Below are positions 25,101 to 33,834 of a stretch of 64,000 bases of DNA, one piece after another. A program made the translations under genes and the position numbers. The stretch is from Onchidella celtica (Eukaryota; Mollusca; Gastropoda; Systellommatophora; Onchidiidae). The stretch lies in assembly GCA_963931925.1 (NCBI GenBank), contig OZ007576.1:18782811-18846810 (forward strand), in the 5' to 3' direction. Each line of letters begins with the position of its first letter. Within the stretch, counting starts at the first letter, position 1. A model generated the notes under the pieces. The model was given only the letters and a program-made list of their open reading frames with translations, searched no databases and had not been told where the DNA came from.

Positions 25101-28100
25101 ACAGTAGCTCCAGTCCAGGCTCCCCAAATAAATTTCATCATGCGGCTGCGTGTGTTACATCGGACAACGGAGGCGGACAGTATTCTAAGTGTCCCAGTTG
25201 TGAGAAGTTATTATCTTCCGGTGTTTTACCTTGTGGGAGAAAGATCCCCGTTATAAATTCATGTCATACAGGAGGTGGTCTTAGGGTTTATCCGGGGTTT
25301 GTTGGGGACGAACCGGTCTCGGTTTTACGAGATACAGGATCTACCGTTGTGGGAGTGCATAGGGACTGCATTCGGGATTCACAGCTTACAGGTGAGACTG
25401 TCCCGTGCATCCAATTTTCGGGAGCCATTGAGAAATTACCCATGGCAAGAATAATGATAGATACACCTTTCCTTAGCGGGGAAGTCGAAGCAGTCGTTGG
25501 TTGTTTTCCAGGCGCCCAGCTCATCATTGGGAATGTATCACGGGTAGTTTCCCCTTCCGATGAGAACGTGCAAGCATGGTCGCAATCAAAGGGTATTGAC
25601 TTTTGCGCCGCGGTTCGAAACACGTCGACGGGTAGCGGATAAAGATAAGATTAGACCTTTGGCGACGCCAGCGGTCAACCTAGATATCACGCCAGAGCGC
25701 TTGGCGAGATTACAAAGGGAGGACCCATCATTAAACCCATGTTTTGGGGAAGCGCGAACCGAGAAAACGAGGAGATATAAGAACGGGTCGTCCTCCTTTA
25801 TTGTTCAGGCGGGCATTCTGTTCCGTAAGTATGTAACGGTGTCCTCCATTTTAAAGCAGGTCGTTGTGCCAGCGTTGCTGATCGCAACAGTATTGCATTT
25901 GGCACATGATGTCCCATTAGCGGGTCATATGGGGATAGCTAGAACCAAAGAAAGGGTTCTAAAAAATTTTTACTGGCCATCGATCCACAGAGATGTGCAG
26001 GTCTATTGTAAGACGTGCAGTGCGTGCCAAAAGACGACGCATAAGGGTCGTACACCCCAGGCTCCTCTTCAGAGGATCCCCACGGTCTCGGAACCGTTTA
26101 AAAAGGTCTCGATAGACCTTGTTGGCCCCATTCACCCAGCGACCGATAGGGGGAATCGATTTTTCTTAACGGTCATATGTAATGCTACGAGATGGCCAGA
26201 GGCGGTTCCTCTGCGGACCATAACGTCTGAGGCAGTCGCGGAAGCGTTGTTTGCAATTTTCGCTAGGGTAGGAATACCAGAGCAAATTCTGTCTGATAGG
26301 GGCGCGCAATTTACGTCGCAGATGATGAAGGAATTGTTCCGCTTATTCAGTATACAACCCATCACTACCACCCCTTATCATCCGCAGGCTAATGGCATGT
26401 GCGAGAGATTGAACTCGACGTTAAAGTCGATGCTGCGTAAGGTAGCTGCTGATCGCCCTAAAGATTGGGATAGATATATCCCTGCAGTGTTATTCGCGTA
26501 CAGAGAGGTACGGCAGGAGTCAACGGGATTCTCGCCGTTCGAAATGATGTACGGTCGTAGTCCTAGGGGCCCAACTGATGTTCTTCGGGACATGATGACG
26601 TCGCCATCATCGGGAGACGATGAGCAGATTTCGGTGTTTCAGTACCTTGTTGATTTAAGAGAAAGATTATCTTCAGCGCGCACTATAGCAGAAGAAGCTT
26701 CTGGTATCGCTTCGAAAAGAGCAAAAGACTATAAAGATAGAGGTTCCAAACTGAGAATTTTTAAGCCAGGAGACAAGGTTCTATTGTTGTTGCCTACGGA
26801 CCATAATAAGTTATTGATGACATGGAAAGGTCCTTATGTTATTGAGCGAGTTGTTTCAAAGGTAGATTACGCTATCCACATTGATGGAGCGAGTAAGGTT
26901 TTCCATGTTAATATGCTACAGAGATTTTATGAGAGACCACAGTATCTGTGTGCACAGACAAGACCAGAGGAGACTGTCTTCTCTATTGCTTGTACGGGGG
27001 TCGTAGACCAGTTGGACTGTGACGTAAGCGACACCGAGGCGCAGGAAGAGGTACAAATTCAATTGCCGGAGTTAACTGCGACACAAGGTTACAGGGACGA
27101 AAAAATTAACCCTGACCTTACGAGTTCAAGGAGTAGGGAACTTGAGACCCTGTTAGCGTCATTTCCGGATGTTGTTACGGATTTGCCGGGTCGCACTACG
27201 GTCATCCAGCACCAAATAAAGTTGACTTCGGATAAGCCAGTATTTCTTAGACCGTATCCGCTGCCTTTTTCTTCGAGAGATAGAGTCATAAAGGAAGTTG
27301 AGTCAATGTTGAAGTTAGATGTGATAGAACCATCAACATCGCCGTATTCATCACCCATCGTCCTCGTGAAAAAACTTGATGGATCGGTGCGGTTCTGTAT
27401 TGATTTTCGAAGATTGAACACTATTACGGTAGGCGATAGGGAGCCTATTCCGTTTCAGGAGGAATTAATAGCTTCATTGGCCGGGTCCACGTGGTTTTCC
27501 AAGATAGATTTGACGAAAGGGTATTGGGAAATCCCGCTTACTGAGGAGTCTAAACAATACACGGCGTTCCAAACGCCCATTGGATTATTCCAATTTAAGG
27601 TCATGCCATTTGGGTTGGTAAACGCACCAGCGACGTTTGCACGGTTAATGAGATTAGTGTTGAAGGACATATCTAATGTCGTGTCATTCTTTGACGATAT
27701 AGCATGTCATACGTCGACATGGTCTGAGCATATTCAGACACTAACAGTAATTTTTCAACGATTACGTCATTTTGGGTTAACGGCTAAACCCGCAAAGATG
27801 GATTTGGCATGTCCAGAGATAATATTCTTAGGACATATTGTGGGTAGAGGTGTTCAGAGACCTGAAGTAACAAAAATTGACAAGTTAGTAGGGTTGCAAA
27901 TCCCTAAAACAAAGAAACAAGTCAGAAGCTTAGTGGGAATTTTAAATTATTACAGAAAGTTCATTCCAAATTTTTCCTCCTTGTCATCTTCTCTTACTGA
28001 CCTTACTAAGAAGGGACAACCCGATAAGGTCCAGTGGACGTCTGAATGTCAGACATCAGTTGATAATTTGGTGACAGCATTATCATCGTCACCCATTCTG

Positions 28101-30611
28101 ATATTACCCGATTTTCGATCTAATTTTATCCTCAGAACGGATGCGTCGGACTCTGGTGTCGGCGCTTGTCTTCTACAGGAGAAGAACGAATGTCTCCATC
28201 CTGTATGTTATGTCAGTAGGAAGTTATTGCAGAGAGAAAGAAAGTATTCTGTGATAGAGCGTGAGTGTCTTGCCATTGTCTGGTCCGTCCAGAAACTAGG
28301 ACGTTATCTCATGGGACGAGAATTTTGTATCCAGACAGACCACAAGCCACTGACATTTTTGTCGAAGAATCGTTCGTCCAGCCCACGCTTGTCTAGATGG
28401 GCATTGGCTTTGCAGCCGTATACCTTCGTTATTCAACCAATTCCAGGAACCAGCAATCATATCGCCGACTACCTTAGTCGAGCCTAGGGGAAGATTTCAG
28501 GAGCTTATACATCAGAGGACAGGAACATTGACAGGATTTGTGTGAATGAGTCGACTTTAAAATATTGACATTATAAATATGATATGAAGAATGGTTGATA
28601 GGTTGAGTGGTTTTTTGATTCTGTATTAAGTATTGTGATTAGTTAGCTATTCATGATGTGACACATATATGCATATTGCAGGCCATATTGATCCCCATAT
28701 TTTCCCCTGATTTCGGTATTCTATATACTAGGGGAACTGCTAGGTCAGTTTTTTTGGTGTAGGTATTGCTCACGCTCAATCGTTGACAGTCATCTTGATG
28801 CAATTTGAAATTAATTGCATTAATTTTTTTGGGGTGGGGGATGATGTCACAAGTGGAGTGAGTGCAATTAAGGGGATTGCTACAGAGCGGGTGTAGAGTA
28901 AGAAGGGTTCACAGTAGACAGCAAGTTAAGCGTGCTGTTGTGAGTAGTGGGGGGGTCTGAATGAGGCGAAAGCGCTGGATTACTATCACTGCAAGTTAGA
29001 AGGTCCTACGGATCGGACCTGTGAATAAGAGCCCATCGGGCGGACATAAAGGGAGCAGTCGAGAAGACTAGTGATAGAGTCTTTCCAGTAATGACTGGTA
29101 CGTAGAATGTTGATTGATTATTATGATTGATGTATTATATTATATTCGTCTATTACCATGGTGTGAATAAGTATATGTGAGGAATGTGGAAGTCCTTGAT
29201 ATTGAATATAGCAATGTGCGCCACGAGCGATAGATGAAAGTGAGTTCATGGATTTGTAGCGCGAGTGAGTAGTGTGTACTCCGATGGAGGTGTGTTACCG
29301 TAAGATGTGTGGTGAGTGAAAGGTGAACTAGTGTGTGTACGCTTCATGGGTTGTAAGGAGAGGTGGAGTGAATAGAAATGGTAGGGTATTATACCAATGT
29401 AATGTTATTCTTGTAGGTGTCGGGGACGGGCCGCAGAGCCACCTCGATGAGCACAGTGGATAGGCCAGCATAGGGCCGGAGGCCACACATAGGCCAGAAG
29501 TGAGGCTGTCAGTGCAGGACAGTAGAGGCACATAAAGTCGTGGCAGTCAGGCCACGGACAGGGACGTAGATATGAGAGTGAATGAGATACTATATTGTTG
29601 CCATGTTGATAGGCTAGTGAACTGATACTATGTTGTTGCCATGTTGATGGCTATGGAAATAATAATGTGTTATTGCCCTGCTGAGGTGCGAGGGGAATGC
29701 TAAGGTGTATGACAATAGGAAGGTGATATTGAGAGACTGCGGTGCCAGTAAATTATTAATGTGCTATTAAGACCCTGAAGGGAGAGGCTGAGGCCGAAGT
29801 GCCTTTAGGAGTAACTACCGGATTGTGGATCCGAGGGAGAGTGTGTGTGAGAATAAGGCCGTTGTACGGCAGTTGATTTCAATAATATAATGTATGTAAT
29901 TGCGCTATTATATGTATAATTATGTTTAATAAATGTGTGAGTCTGATGGATTGTTCTGTTAAGTGTTGACTTGTTTGTTCGTGATTGTTGTCCTGTCATA
30001 ACTTATTACATCTCCCAGTCTGGGATTTGTGACACGCTCGTTTTGTCTTTACTTTTCCCTTGCCTTTTACTGTATTGTTTTTGTATAATTTCTTACCCCA
30101 GGCTTTGCTACATACAACTTTTCTTTTTGCTACATTTTGACTTTGCTTCAAACTTCGCTGCGACCCCATAGATTTTCGGTGCTCTATTTTATTAGGTTTT
30201 TTTTTTCTTTTTCGGCCACATTTGAACGTTGTAACACTCCCCCACGGGGTTTGCTTGTATTCTCTCTTGTAGTCCCCATGTCACACTCAGGACGTTCGAT
30301 ACTCTGTGGTGTGTGTGTGTGTGTGTGTGTGTTTGTGTGTTTGTGTTGGTGGGTATGTGCGTGTGTGATAGCCAGTTAATTGACTGCTCTTAGAATGTGT
30401 GTGGTGTGTGTATGTGTGTGTGTATGTGTGCGTGTGTGTGTGTGTGTTTTGTTTGTTGTTGTTTTTAAGTCCCTCTTTCATGCAAAATGCACTAAAGTGA
30501 GAGAAAGAGAGAGAGGGGAAAAGACTAGTAGAGAGAATAAAAAGAGAGCGAGAGAGAGAGGAAAAGTCTATAAAAAAGAGAGACCTAGGGGAAAGGAGTA
30601 AAAGAGAGAGA

Positions 30612-30647
<36 letters not shown>

Positions 30648-32488
30648 AAAAGAATAAAAGAGAGAGTAAAAGAGAGAGAGGAAAAGAGTAAAAGAGAGAA
30701 TAAGAGAGCGAGTCAGAGGTTTTACATTGTTAAGTGTGATCATTTTTGCAATGAAATTAAAGTATTTAGACCATTTGCAAAGATTTCTTATATTTTGCTT
30801 TATTTTTTAGACCCATGATGTTCTGACCTAGTTCCTACGCCATTGTGCTATTTATAGATCGGTAATACTAAGCGGAGAATCTAAAAACATTCCAAAGGAA
30901 ATCCACCGCCGTAGCGTGCAGATTAAGAGCGGGGAGGGGAGGGGGGGGGGGGCTGCCCCGGGCATGCAATCAAAGAGTACAATTAAAATTAAATTTTTTT
31001 TGTTGTTTTTTTCAATTTCAGATTACGGCTGTTAACTTCGTAGTACAAGCTGCCCTACAGTCCCACAAGCTGGTGAGAATGTGGTGGGTCCGTGTTTTAA
31101 TAAGCGATTGCTCATGACCGTTTGCATTTTTAATCGCAAGTTATGAAAGGAGTTTTTCCAAAATATTTTAAAGATTTTTTTTTAAAAATAAAAACGTATC
31201 TGAGTTATTCCATGTCACAAGAGCGGCTAACTAACTTGGCTTTATTCAGCATTGAAAAAGAATTCCTCCTAGTTAATGTAAAAAAAAAATGAAGTTCAAA
31301 GTGTTCTCTGACAGATCTCATTTGCGGCACCGATGTAAAATTAATGATGCTGATTTATATTTAATTTGAATAAAAAAAAAAATAATAATTGATTTCATCT
31401 GGTTTTACACTTTTAAAATGACGTGTCTTCCTTTCTTACATTTCTCAACACTAGGCACTATACTTGAGTGTTGGCGTACACAGTCGAGGAGTTGGCCCCC
31501 GGGTATCATCAAACCTCTGCACGCCACTGATCTACAGTCTCACAATATCTATGTTGTCGTTTTTTTTTAACCAACCTAACATTTTTTTTTTTCAGAATAT
31601 TTTGTGTAGCTGCCTGACAAAATGAGGCACTTCTCGCATTTTGGTGGTATGGAGATATTGGTCTCACCAAATAGGTTATTCAAAGTCCTTTCATACGGTA
31701 AAAAAAAAAAAATTTTTGCTGTAACCTAATTAGCTGAGAAGATATGGCCTTTCAAAGACAGGAAGTGACACAAACCTAGTTTTGAGGAAAACGCTTTTAA
31801 AGTTTCAGCTTAGAATACAAATTATTGATAGTGACTGGATTAAGTCAGTTTTGAGGCATTTGAAGTTCTCAACGAGCATTGTCATTTGGATAAAGAATAG
31901 TAAAGAGGTTAAACTTTTCAAAAAAATACTGAAAACTCAAAATAAATTTTGATAAAATTGATAAAATTGACCCTACGATACCTTTTAACGATTTTCTCGA
32001 AACGGATGGTGCCGAGATGTGCCTCATTTAGTCAGGCGGCTATACAGTTATATCCAAAATTTGGCTCAGCAAAACACTAGTTTATTCCGTCACTTTTCAG
32101 ATCCGAAAGTTTCATGACTGTACGGTTTGACGATTTTTTTTTCTCAAACAATGAGAGGGTAGCCCGCCATAGTAATGTACCAAATAATAATAGTATATTT
32201 GTGTTATTATTTGTGTAATGAGATGAATAATGTGACAGTAAAGCCAATGGAAGGACGATAATAATAAAATAGTGTAAACGATGCAGAGATGTCGGAAGAT
32301 AAAGATATTTTGATAGCGAAGTAATCTCGTCAGACTGATAGACAGATAGATAGATAAACAATGAAGATCGAAAGAAAGAAAGAAAAAAAAAAGATAGAAG
32401 AAATTAAAAACACACATAATGAACGACGACCTACCAGAAACACTGTCACCAATGCTAGACTGGAGAACCAACGAAGACCAATAGTCAT
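18298..32488 (-). CDS. Interleukin-17-like secreted cytokine, four exons
   Basis: The model joins 32488-32435, 20838-20611, 18857-18801 and 18438-18298, all minus strand and all phase 0, with GT-AG junctions. The predicted protein is about 159 residues: 18 + 76 + 19 + 46. The first exon plus the start of the second give a signal peptide (MTIGLRWFSSLALVTVFL, then LM). The C-terminal half has the IL-17 layout: a C-x5-C pair (ECASLQNC), then IYRYIPAMRR in the place of the family's conserved strand ending in LRR, then a Tyr-x-x-x-EPVVVGCRCAG end, matching the family's VGC-x-C cystine-knot strand. IL-17 proteins are secreted dimers that activate innate immune and mucosal responses, and gene families are large in molluscs. 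Length and exon phases fit. No database check was possible, so IL-17 membership is a motif-level call. Another small cystine-knot factor is the main alternative. Confidence 0.62.
18439..18800 (-). other. IL-17-like gene intron 3
   Basis: This is 362 bp, A/T-rich, with GTAAGT and TGTCCAG ends. I see nothing else in it. Confidence 0.5.
18801..18857 (-). CDS. IL-17-like gene exon 3
   Basis: This is 57 bp, 19 codons (NCLIPASLHTRNRTARCQP), between acceptor TTTGCCAG (AG 18858-18859) and donor CCT|GTAAGT. It provides the second Cys of the C-x5-C pair and a possible glycosylation site N-R-T. A second acceptor, CCTACAG, lies 13 bp upstream. Using it would shift the frame relative to exon 2, so the nearer one is chosen. 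Confidence 0.55.
19033..19180 (+). repeat. (GA)n microsatellite
   Basis: About 95 bp of pure GA, followed by GAGACAGA variants. GA-rich sequence returns at 19326-19415. Confidence 0.93.
19985..20416 (-). mobile_element. tRNA-derived SINE, type B tail
   Basis: The minus strand carries a head with box B GGTTCGATTCGCGG, the central domain, and the tail AATGCCAAGTACAGCGAAACC. It lies in intron 2 of the IL-17-like gene. Confidence 0.83.
20611..20838 (-). CDS. IL-17-like gene exon 2
   Basis: This is 228 bp, exactly 76 codons, with acceptor CCATTTCAG and donor CAG|GTAAGA. It encodes LMTRISCDPLTDSEVEQ, a region with Asn-Tyr-Asp and Asn-Ala-Ser (possible N-glycosylation), and ends ECASLQ. It carries four cysteines. 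Splice sites on both sides and an open frame throughout make this a good exon whatever the family name. Confidence 0.68.
21685..22878 (+). repeat. 5' LTR of the Gmr1-like element
   Basis: This is 1,194 bp, starting TGTCAC and ending GTGACA, a perfect 6 bp terminal inverted repeat with the usual TG...CA. It carries AATAAA at 22773-22778, about 100 bp before the LTR end. The short ORFs inside are duplicated in the other LTR and are not genes. Confidence 0.96.
22880..22892 (+). promoter_or_regulatory. Primer binding site, tRNA-Pro type
   Basis: TGGGGGCTCGTCC starts 1 bp after the 5' LTR. It begins with TGG, complementary to the CCA end of a tRNA. The 13 bases are those used by retroviruses primed with tRNA-Pro, such as murine leukaemia virus. 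The match stops there, so it is a 13-base site. Confidence 0.85.
22893..23827 (+). other. 5' leader of the element, non-coding
   Basis: About 0.9 kb of T-rich sequence without a long ORF, ending at the gag ATG (context gtgaaATGG). It would be expected to carry packaging and dimerisation signals, but none can be recognised by eye. Confidence 0.6.
23828..25642 (+). CDS. gag: Gag-protease polyprotein of the Gmr1-like element
   Basis: This 604-residue ORF encodes the structural protein of the retrotransposon particle fused to its protease. Residues about 20-100 are a charged coiled-coil of E/K/Q repeats. Residues about 110-280 form the capsid; the second half (about 190-280) looks like a SCAN domain, with pattern RDQL, LVAFLKE and EASKLAEAY. 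A Gly/Arg-rich stretch follows, then two CCHC zinc knuckles at 384-397 and 402-415 that bind RNA. The protease has its catalytic Asp in DTGS (502-505) and a C-terminal LIIGN flap-end motif. The ORF ends with TAA at 25640-25642, overlapping pol. The start ATG has a good context. Intact and probably functional. Confidence 0.93.
   Translation: MAELQQLMKLGKELGLEGEELRGWIKEQQAEMRDERAKDREREKEAQERQQEKEAKELQQERELKLKEIEAQEREQEIKLKEIEAQIKIAELELKKNTPTETVERQVHNKGGVRIKLPTFDDRKDDIDAFLYRFELNAQLQWGENKELWATYLASLLQGRALTYFKELQREYVQDYDKLKALLLRRFARTEEYFRVQFRRARADTREDFAAFVARLTEYFANWVDLAHVGADFAKLKDLMIRDQLYASCHKDLVAFLKENEPATVQEASKLAEAYRTAHPSKPVARAYVQDAGYVAVVEGSPAGLGDRSRQRGAYSGRAQGQHRGYHQSPAYGSGKFDRAGGLGRGNGRGRVVTFADDRRHRDSSSGREGSRGPRPRAAQGAECWTCGRVGHFSRECRAAKCWNCGRADHISVNCPAGRIAANVDSSSSPGSPNKFHHAAACVTSDNGGGQYSKCPSCEKLLSSGVLPCGRKIPVINSCHTGGGLRVYPGFVGDEPVSVLRDTGSTVVGVHRDCIRDSQLTGETVPCIQFSGAIEKLPMARIMIDTPFLSGEVEAVVGCFPGAQLIIGNVSRVVSPSDENVQAWSQSKGIDFCAAVRNTSTGSG
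25548..25642 (+). promoter_or_regulatory. gag-pol overlap, putative +1 recoding region
   Basis: Gag reads positions congruent to 2 modulo 3 and pol reads 0, so ribosomes must move +1 (or -2). The window lies between the pol-frame TAG at 25545-25547 and the gag TAA at 25640-25642. The only pol-frame ATG here is at 25560. I cannot identify the slip codon by eye. Confidence 0.6.
25548..28487 (+). CDS. pol: Pol polyprotein, integrase then RT then RNase H
   Basis: The frame is open from 25548 and the first ATG is at 25560 (975 residues from there). The integrase comes first. Its HHCC zinc site is H116, H123, C153, C156. Its D,D-35-E triad is D186, D246 and E282, and a GPY/F module lies at about 400-455 (WKGPYVIERV). 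Reverse transcriptase follows at about 530-800, with D650 (FSKIDLTKGYW) and an FFDD box (D712, D713) in place of the commoner YxDD. RNase H ends the protein with D861 (TDAS), E900 and D927 (TDHKPL). Pol lies in the +1 frame relative to gag and overlaps it by 95 bases. Expression therefore needs a +1 frameshift, or reinitiation at the overlapping ATG. No protease is present in this ORF. The domain order is diagnostic of the Gmr1 group. Confidence 0.95.
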   Translation, partial: FPLPMRTCKHGRNQRVLTFAPRFETRRRVADKDKIRPLATPAVNLDITPERLARLQREDPSLNPCFGEARTEKTRRYKNGSSSFIVQAGILFRKYVTVSSILKQVVVPALLIATVLHLAHDVPLAGHMGIARTKERVLKNFYWPSIHRDVQVYCKTCSACQKTTHKGRTPQAPLQRIPTVSEPFKKVSIDLVGPIHPATDRGNRFFLTVICNATRWPEAVPLRTITSEAVAEALFAIFARVGIPEQILSDRGAQFTSQMMKELFRLFSIQPITTTPYHPQANGMCERLNSTLKSMLRKVAADRPKDWDRYIPAVLFAYREVRQESTGFSPFEMMYGRSPRGPTDVLRDMMTSPSSGDDEQISVFQYLVDLRERLSSARTIAEEASGIASKRAKDYKDRGSKLRIFKPGDKVLLLLPTDHNKLLMTWKGPYVIERVVSKVDYAIHIDGASKVFHVNMLQRFYERPQYLCAQTRPEETVFSIACTGVVDQLDCDVSDTEAQEEVQIQLPELTATQGYRDEKINPDLTSSRSRELETLLASFPDVVTDLPGRTTVIQHQIKLTSDKPVFLRPYPLPFSSRDRVIKEVESMLKLDVIEPSTSPYSSPIVLVKKLDGSVRFCIDFRRLNTITVGDREPIPFQEELIASLAGSTWFSKIDLTKGYWEIPLTEESKQYTAFQTPIGLFQFKVMPFGLVNAPATFARLMRLVLKDISNVVSFFDDIACHTSTWSEHIQTLTVIFQRLRHFGLTAKPAKMDLACPEIIFLGHIVGRGVQRPEVTKIDKLVGLQIPKTKKQVRSLVGILNYYRKFIPNFSSLSSSLTDLTKKGQPDKVQWTSECQTSVDNLVTALSSSPILILPDFRSNFILRTDASDSGVGACLLQEKNECLHPVCYVSRKLLQRERKYSVIERECLAIVWSVQKLGRYLMGREFCIQTDHKPLTFLSKNRSSSPRLSRWALALQPYTFVIQPIPGTSNHIADYLSRA
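28488..28844 (+). other. 3' non-coding part of the element and polypurine tract
   Basis: There is no envelope ORF. The last bases before the LTR, 28831-28844 (GGGGTGGGGGATGA, after a T-run), are the polypurine tract that would prime plus-strand DNA. Confidence 0.75.
28845..30034 (+). repeat. 3' LTR of the Gmr1-like element
   Basis: This is 1,190 bp with the same ends as the 5' LTR, and AATAAA at 29928-29933. It differs by a 3 bp loss in the G-run near 28952, a 2 bp loss near 29052, one extra A near 30001 and a few substitutions. Confidence 0.96.
30300..30720 (+). repeat. (GT)n and GA-rich microsatellites
   Basis: GT repeats at 30308-30350 and 30398-30450, then GAGAGA/AAAGAG from 30500 to 30715. 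In intron 1 of the IL-17-like gene. Confidence 0.88.
30909..31529. mobile_element. hAT-like MITE, about 620 bp
   Basis: The left end CCGTAGCGTGCAGA and the right end read backwards CAGTGGCGTGCAGA form an imperfect inverted repeat. The flanking 8-mers are ATCCACCG (30901-30908) and ATCTACAG (31530-31537), six of eight identical, consistent with an old hAT target duplication. It contains a long G-run and no ORF. It lies in intron 1 of the IL-17-like gene. Confidence 0.5.
32435..32488 (-). CDS. IL-17-like gene exon 1 (signal peptide)
   Basis: The ATG at 32486-32488 has A at -3. Eighteen codons encode a short N-terminus and a hydrophobic stretch, ending TTT CTG before the donor GTAGGT (GT at 32433-32434). 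It joins exon 2 in phase 0 so that the hydrophobic core continues to the first mature Cys. The 11.6 kb intron makes this the least certain exon, but signal peptide, donor and phase all agree. Confidence 0.5.
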
Positions 32489-33579
32489 GGTTGTTGTTGT
32501 TTGTTTTTTTTCCCCGACAACTTTGAAGAATTTCACGAGTGGACAGGACTGGTGCTAACTGCGGTATCAGGACTGGTATCTATCGGCCACTTATCTTGCA
32601 AGACCTTTCAAGTGGTAGGGTGATATCTGCACTCAAATCGTTGCTGCGTGTGTCTGCGACACGGATAGCGCAAACTCAGGCCTTTAAATATCGACGGCAA
32701 TGCGGATGTAAGTGCTGCAAAGGTGATTATTAAAGAAAAAAAAAAAATTCCGGGTCGAACACCACCTACATTCGTCTCAAGATTCCTTACGGTTTCCAGT
32801 CTTCAAGCTATTTATATAATCACTCTAGCTTTTGTCTAAGACTTACGGGGCTTTTTCTTTTCTTGGTGTGACTAAAAATTCCATTTTAAGAACACCTGGT
32901 CTGGTGACCCTTCCGGATTCCTTCAAACGGACAGGGAACCCCCCCCCCCCCCCCCCCTAGGAAAAAGTCATGACATTTCCAGACAACATTCACATTATTA
33001 TAAACGTTTTTGTTGTTGTTGTTTTTATGTTTTATAATTAGTCAATCCGTCAATTCCTAAGTCCTTATTTCAGGTGACTAGAAACAGATATTATTTCACC
33101 GTTGATTTTTGTTTTGTTTTTTTTAAGTGGGGGGGGGGGGCGGTGAGGGATCGCGCTCTGGCTAAAATAATTCTGCGCGCAAAGGCAGAGCGACGTATCT
33201 GCTTATTCCATAGTTTTGAGAAAAACACATAAAACGAAACTTGGGCGCCATGGCTATTTGAATGCTTTTATTTATGAATTTGCCACGCTAGGAATTATAC
33301 TTTTTCGGAGGCAGACACGTCTACCTGCCTTTGACATAATAGGACTATGTTTGAGACAAGTTCAGAGAGTCAATAAAATAGAAAAAGGCCTTGGTGTCAG
33401 TTACGACGATCTGTCTTTGAAAGGCAGAATTGGTACATGAAAATGGCAGAGAGCGATCCGAGACAGTATGTCGTCCACGGAAGAACGATCCATGCCTTGT
33501 TTGATAACAAAGGCTCAGACCAACTTCCCTGATCAATGACTACATACAAGAAAAACCCGTTGTGGGCTACTTACATAGG

Positions 33580-33655
33580 GGCCATGCAATCCACTGTATG
33601 GAAAGCCAGTTCCCTGTAATCCCGGCTTTTTTTACACAGCCGGGACGGCGTGGGT
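33580..33655 (+). repeat. Repeat, partner of 35800-35875
   Basis: GCCATGCAATCCACTGTATG, GAAAGCCAGTTCCCT and AATCCCGG...CAGCCGGGACGGC are shared with 35800-35875 at high identity. Confidence 0.65.
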
Positions 33656-33834
33656 GGAAAATTTCAAGGGTAGTTATTTCTAAACCCATAGAGTCCATGA
33701 ACATAATTATAACAATAATTATAACTACTAAATCAGAGGTTCTCAATGTCCGGGCCATACCCCCCCCCCGGCCCCTTTGCAATACTAAACTTCCTCGATT
33801 CCTTCCCGATTTTGAATTGTCTTTTTTATTTTAA

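Larger units (their letters stand above)
21685..30034 (+). mobile_element. Complete Gmr1-like Ty3/gypsy LTR retrotransposon (IN before RT)
   Basis: The element is 8,350 bp, flanked by perfect 5 bp repeats CGCTC (21680-21684 and 30035-30039). Its parts in order are the 5' LTR, a tRNA-Pro-type primer site, a 0.9 kb leader, gag with nucleocapsid knuckles and protease, an overlapping pol (integrase, reverse transcriptase, RNase H), a polypurine tract and the 3' LTR. It has no envelope ORF. By eye the LTRs differ by about seven substitutions and three short indels in 1.19 kb, so the insertion is recent. Both ORFs are free of stops. It sits antisense in intron 1 of the IL-17-like gene. Integrase upstream of reverse transcriptase identifies the Gmr1 group, first described in deuterostomes. 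Confidence 0.96.
20839..32434 (-). other. IL-17-like gene intron 1
   Basis: This 11.6 kb stretch contains the LTR element, a hAT-like MITE and microsatellites. The remaining parts (20839-21679, 30040-30300, 31530-32434) show T-runs and an imperfect triplication of ACAAAGACTTCACAGATTTTC near 21090-21190 (in pieces), and no exon. Confidence 0.45.

Noticed and set aside
28488..28844. Envelope gene in the LTR element
   Set aside because: Only about 350 bases remain between pol and the 3' LTR, and no ORF is present.
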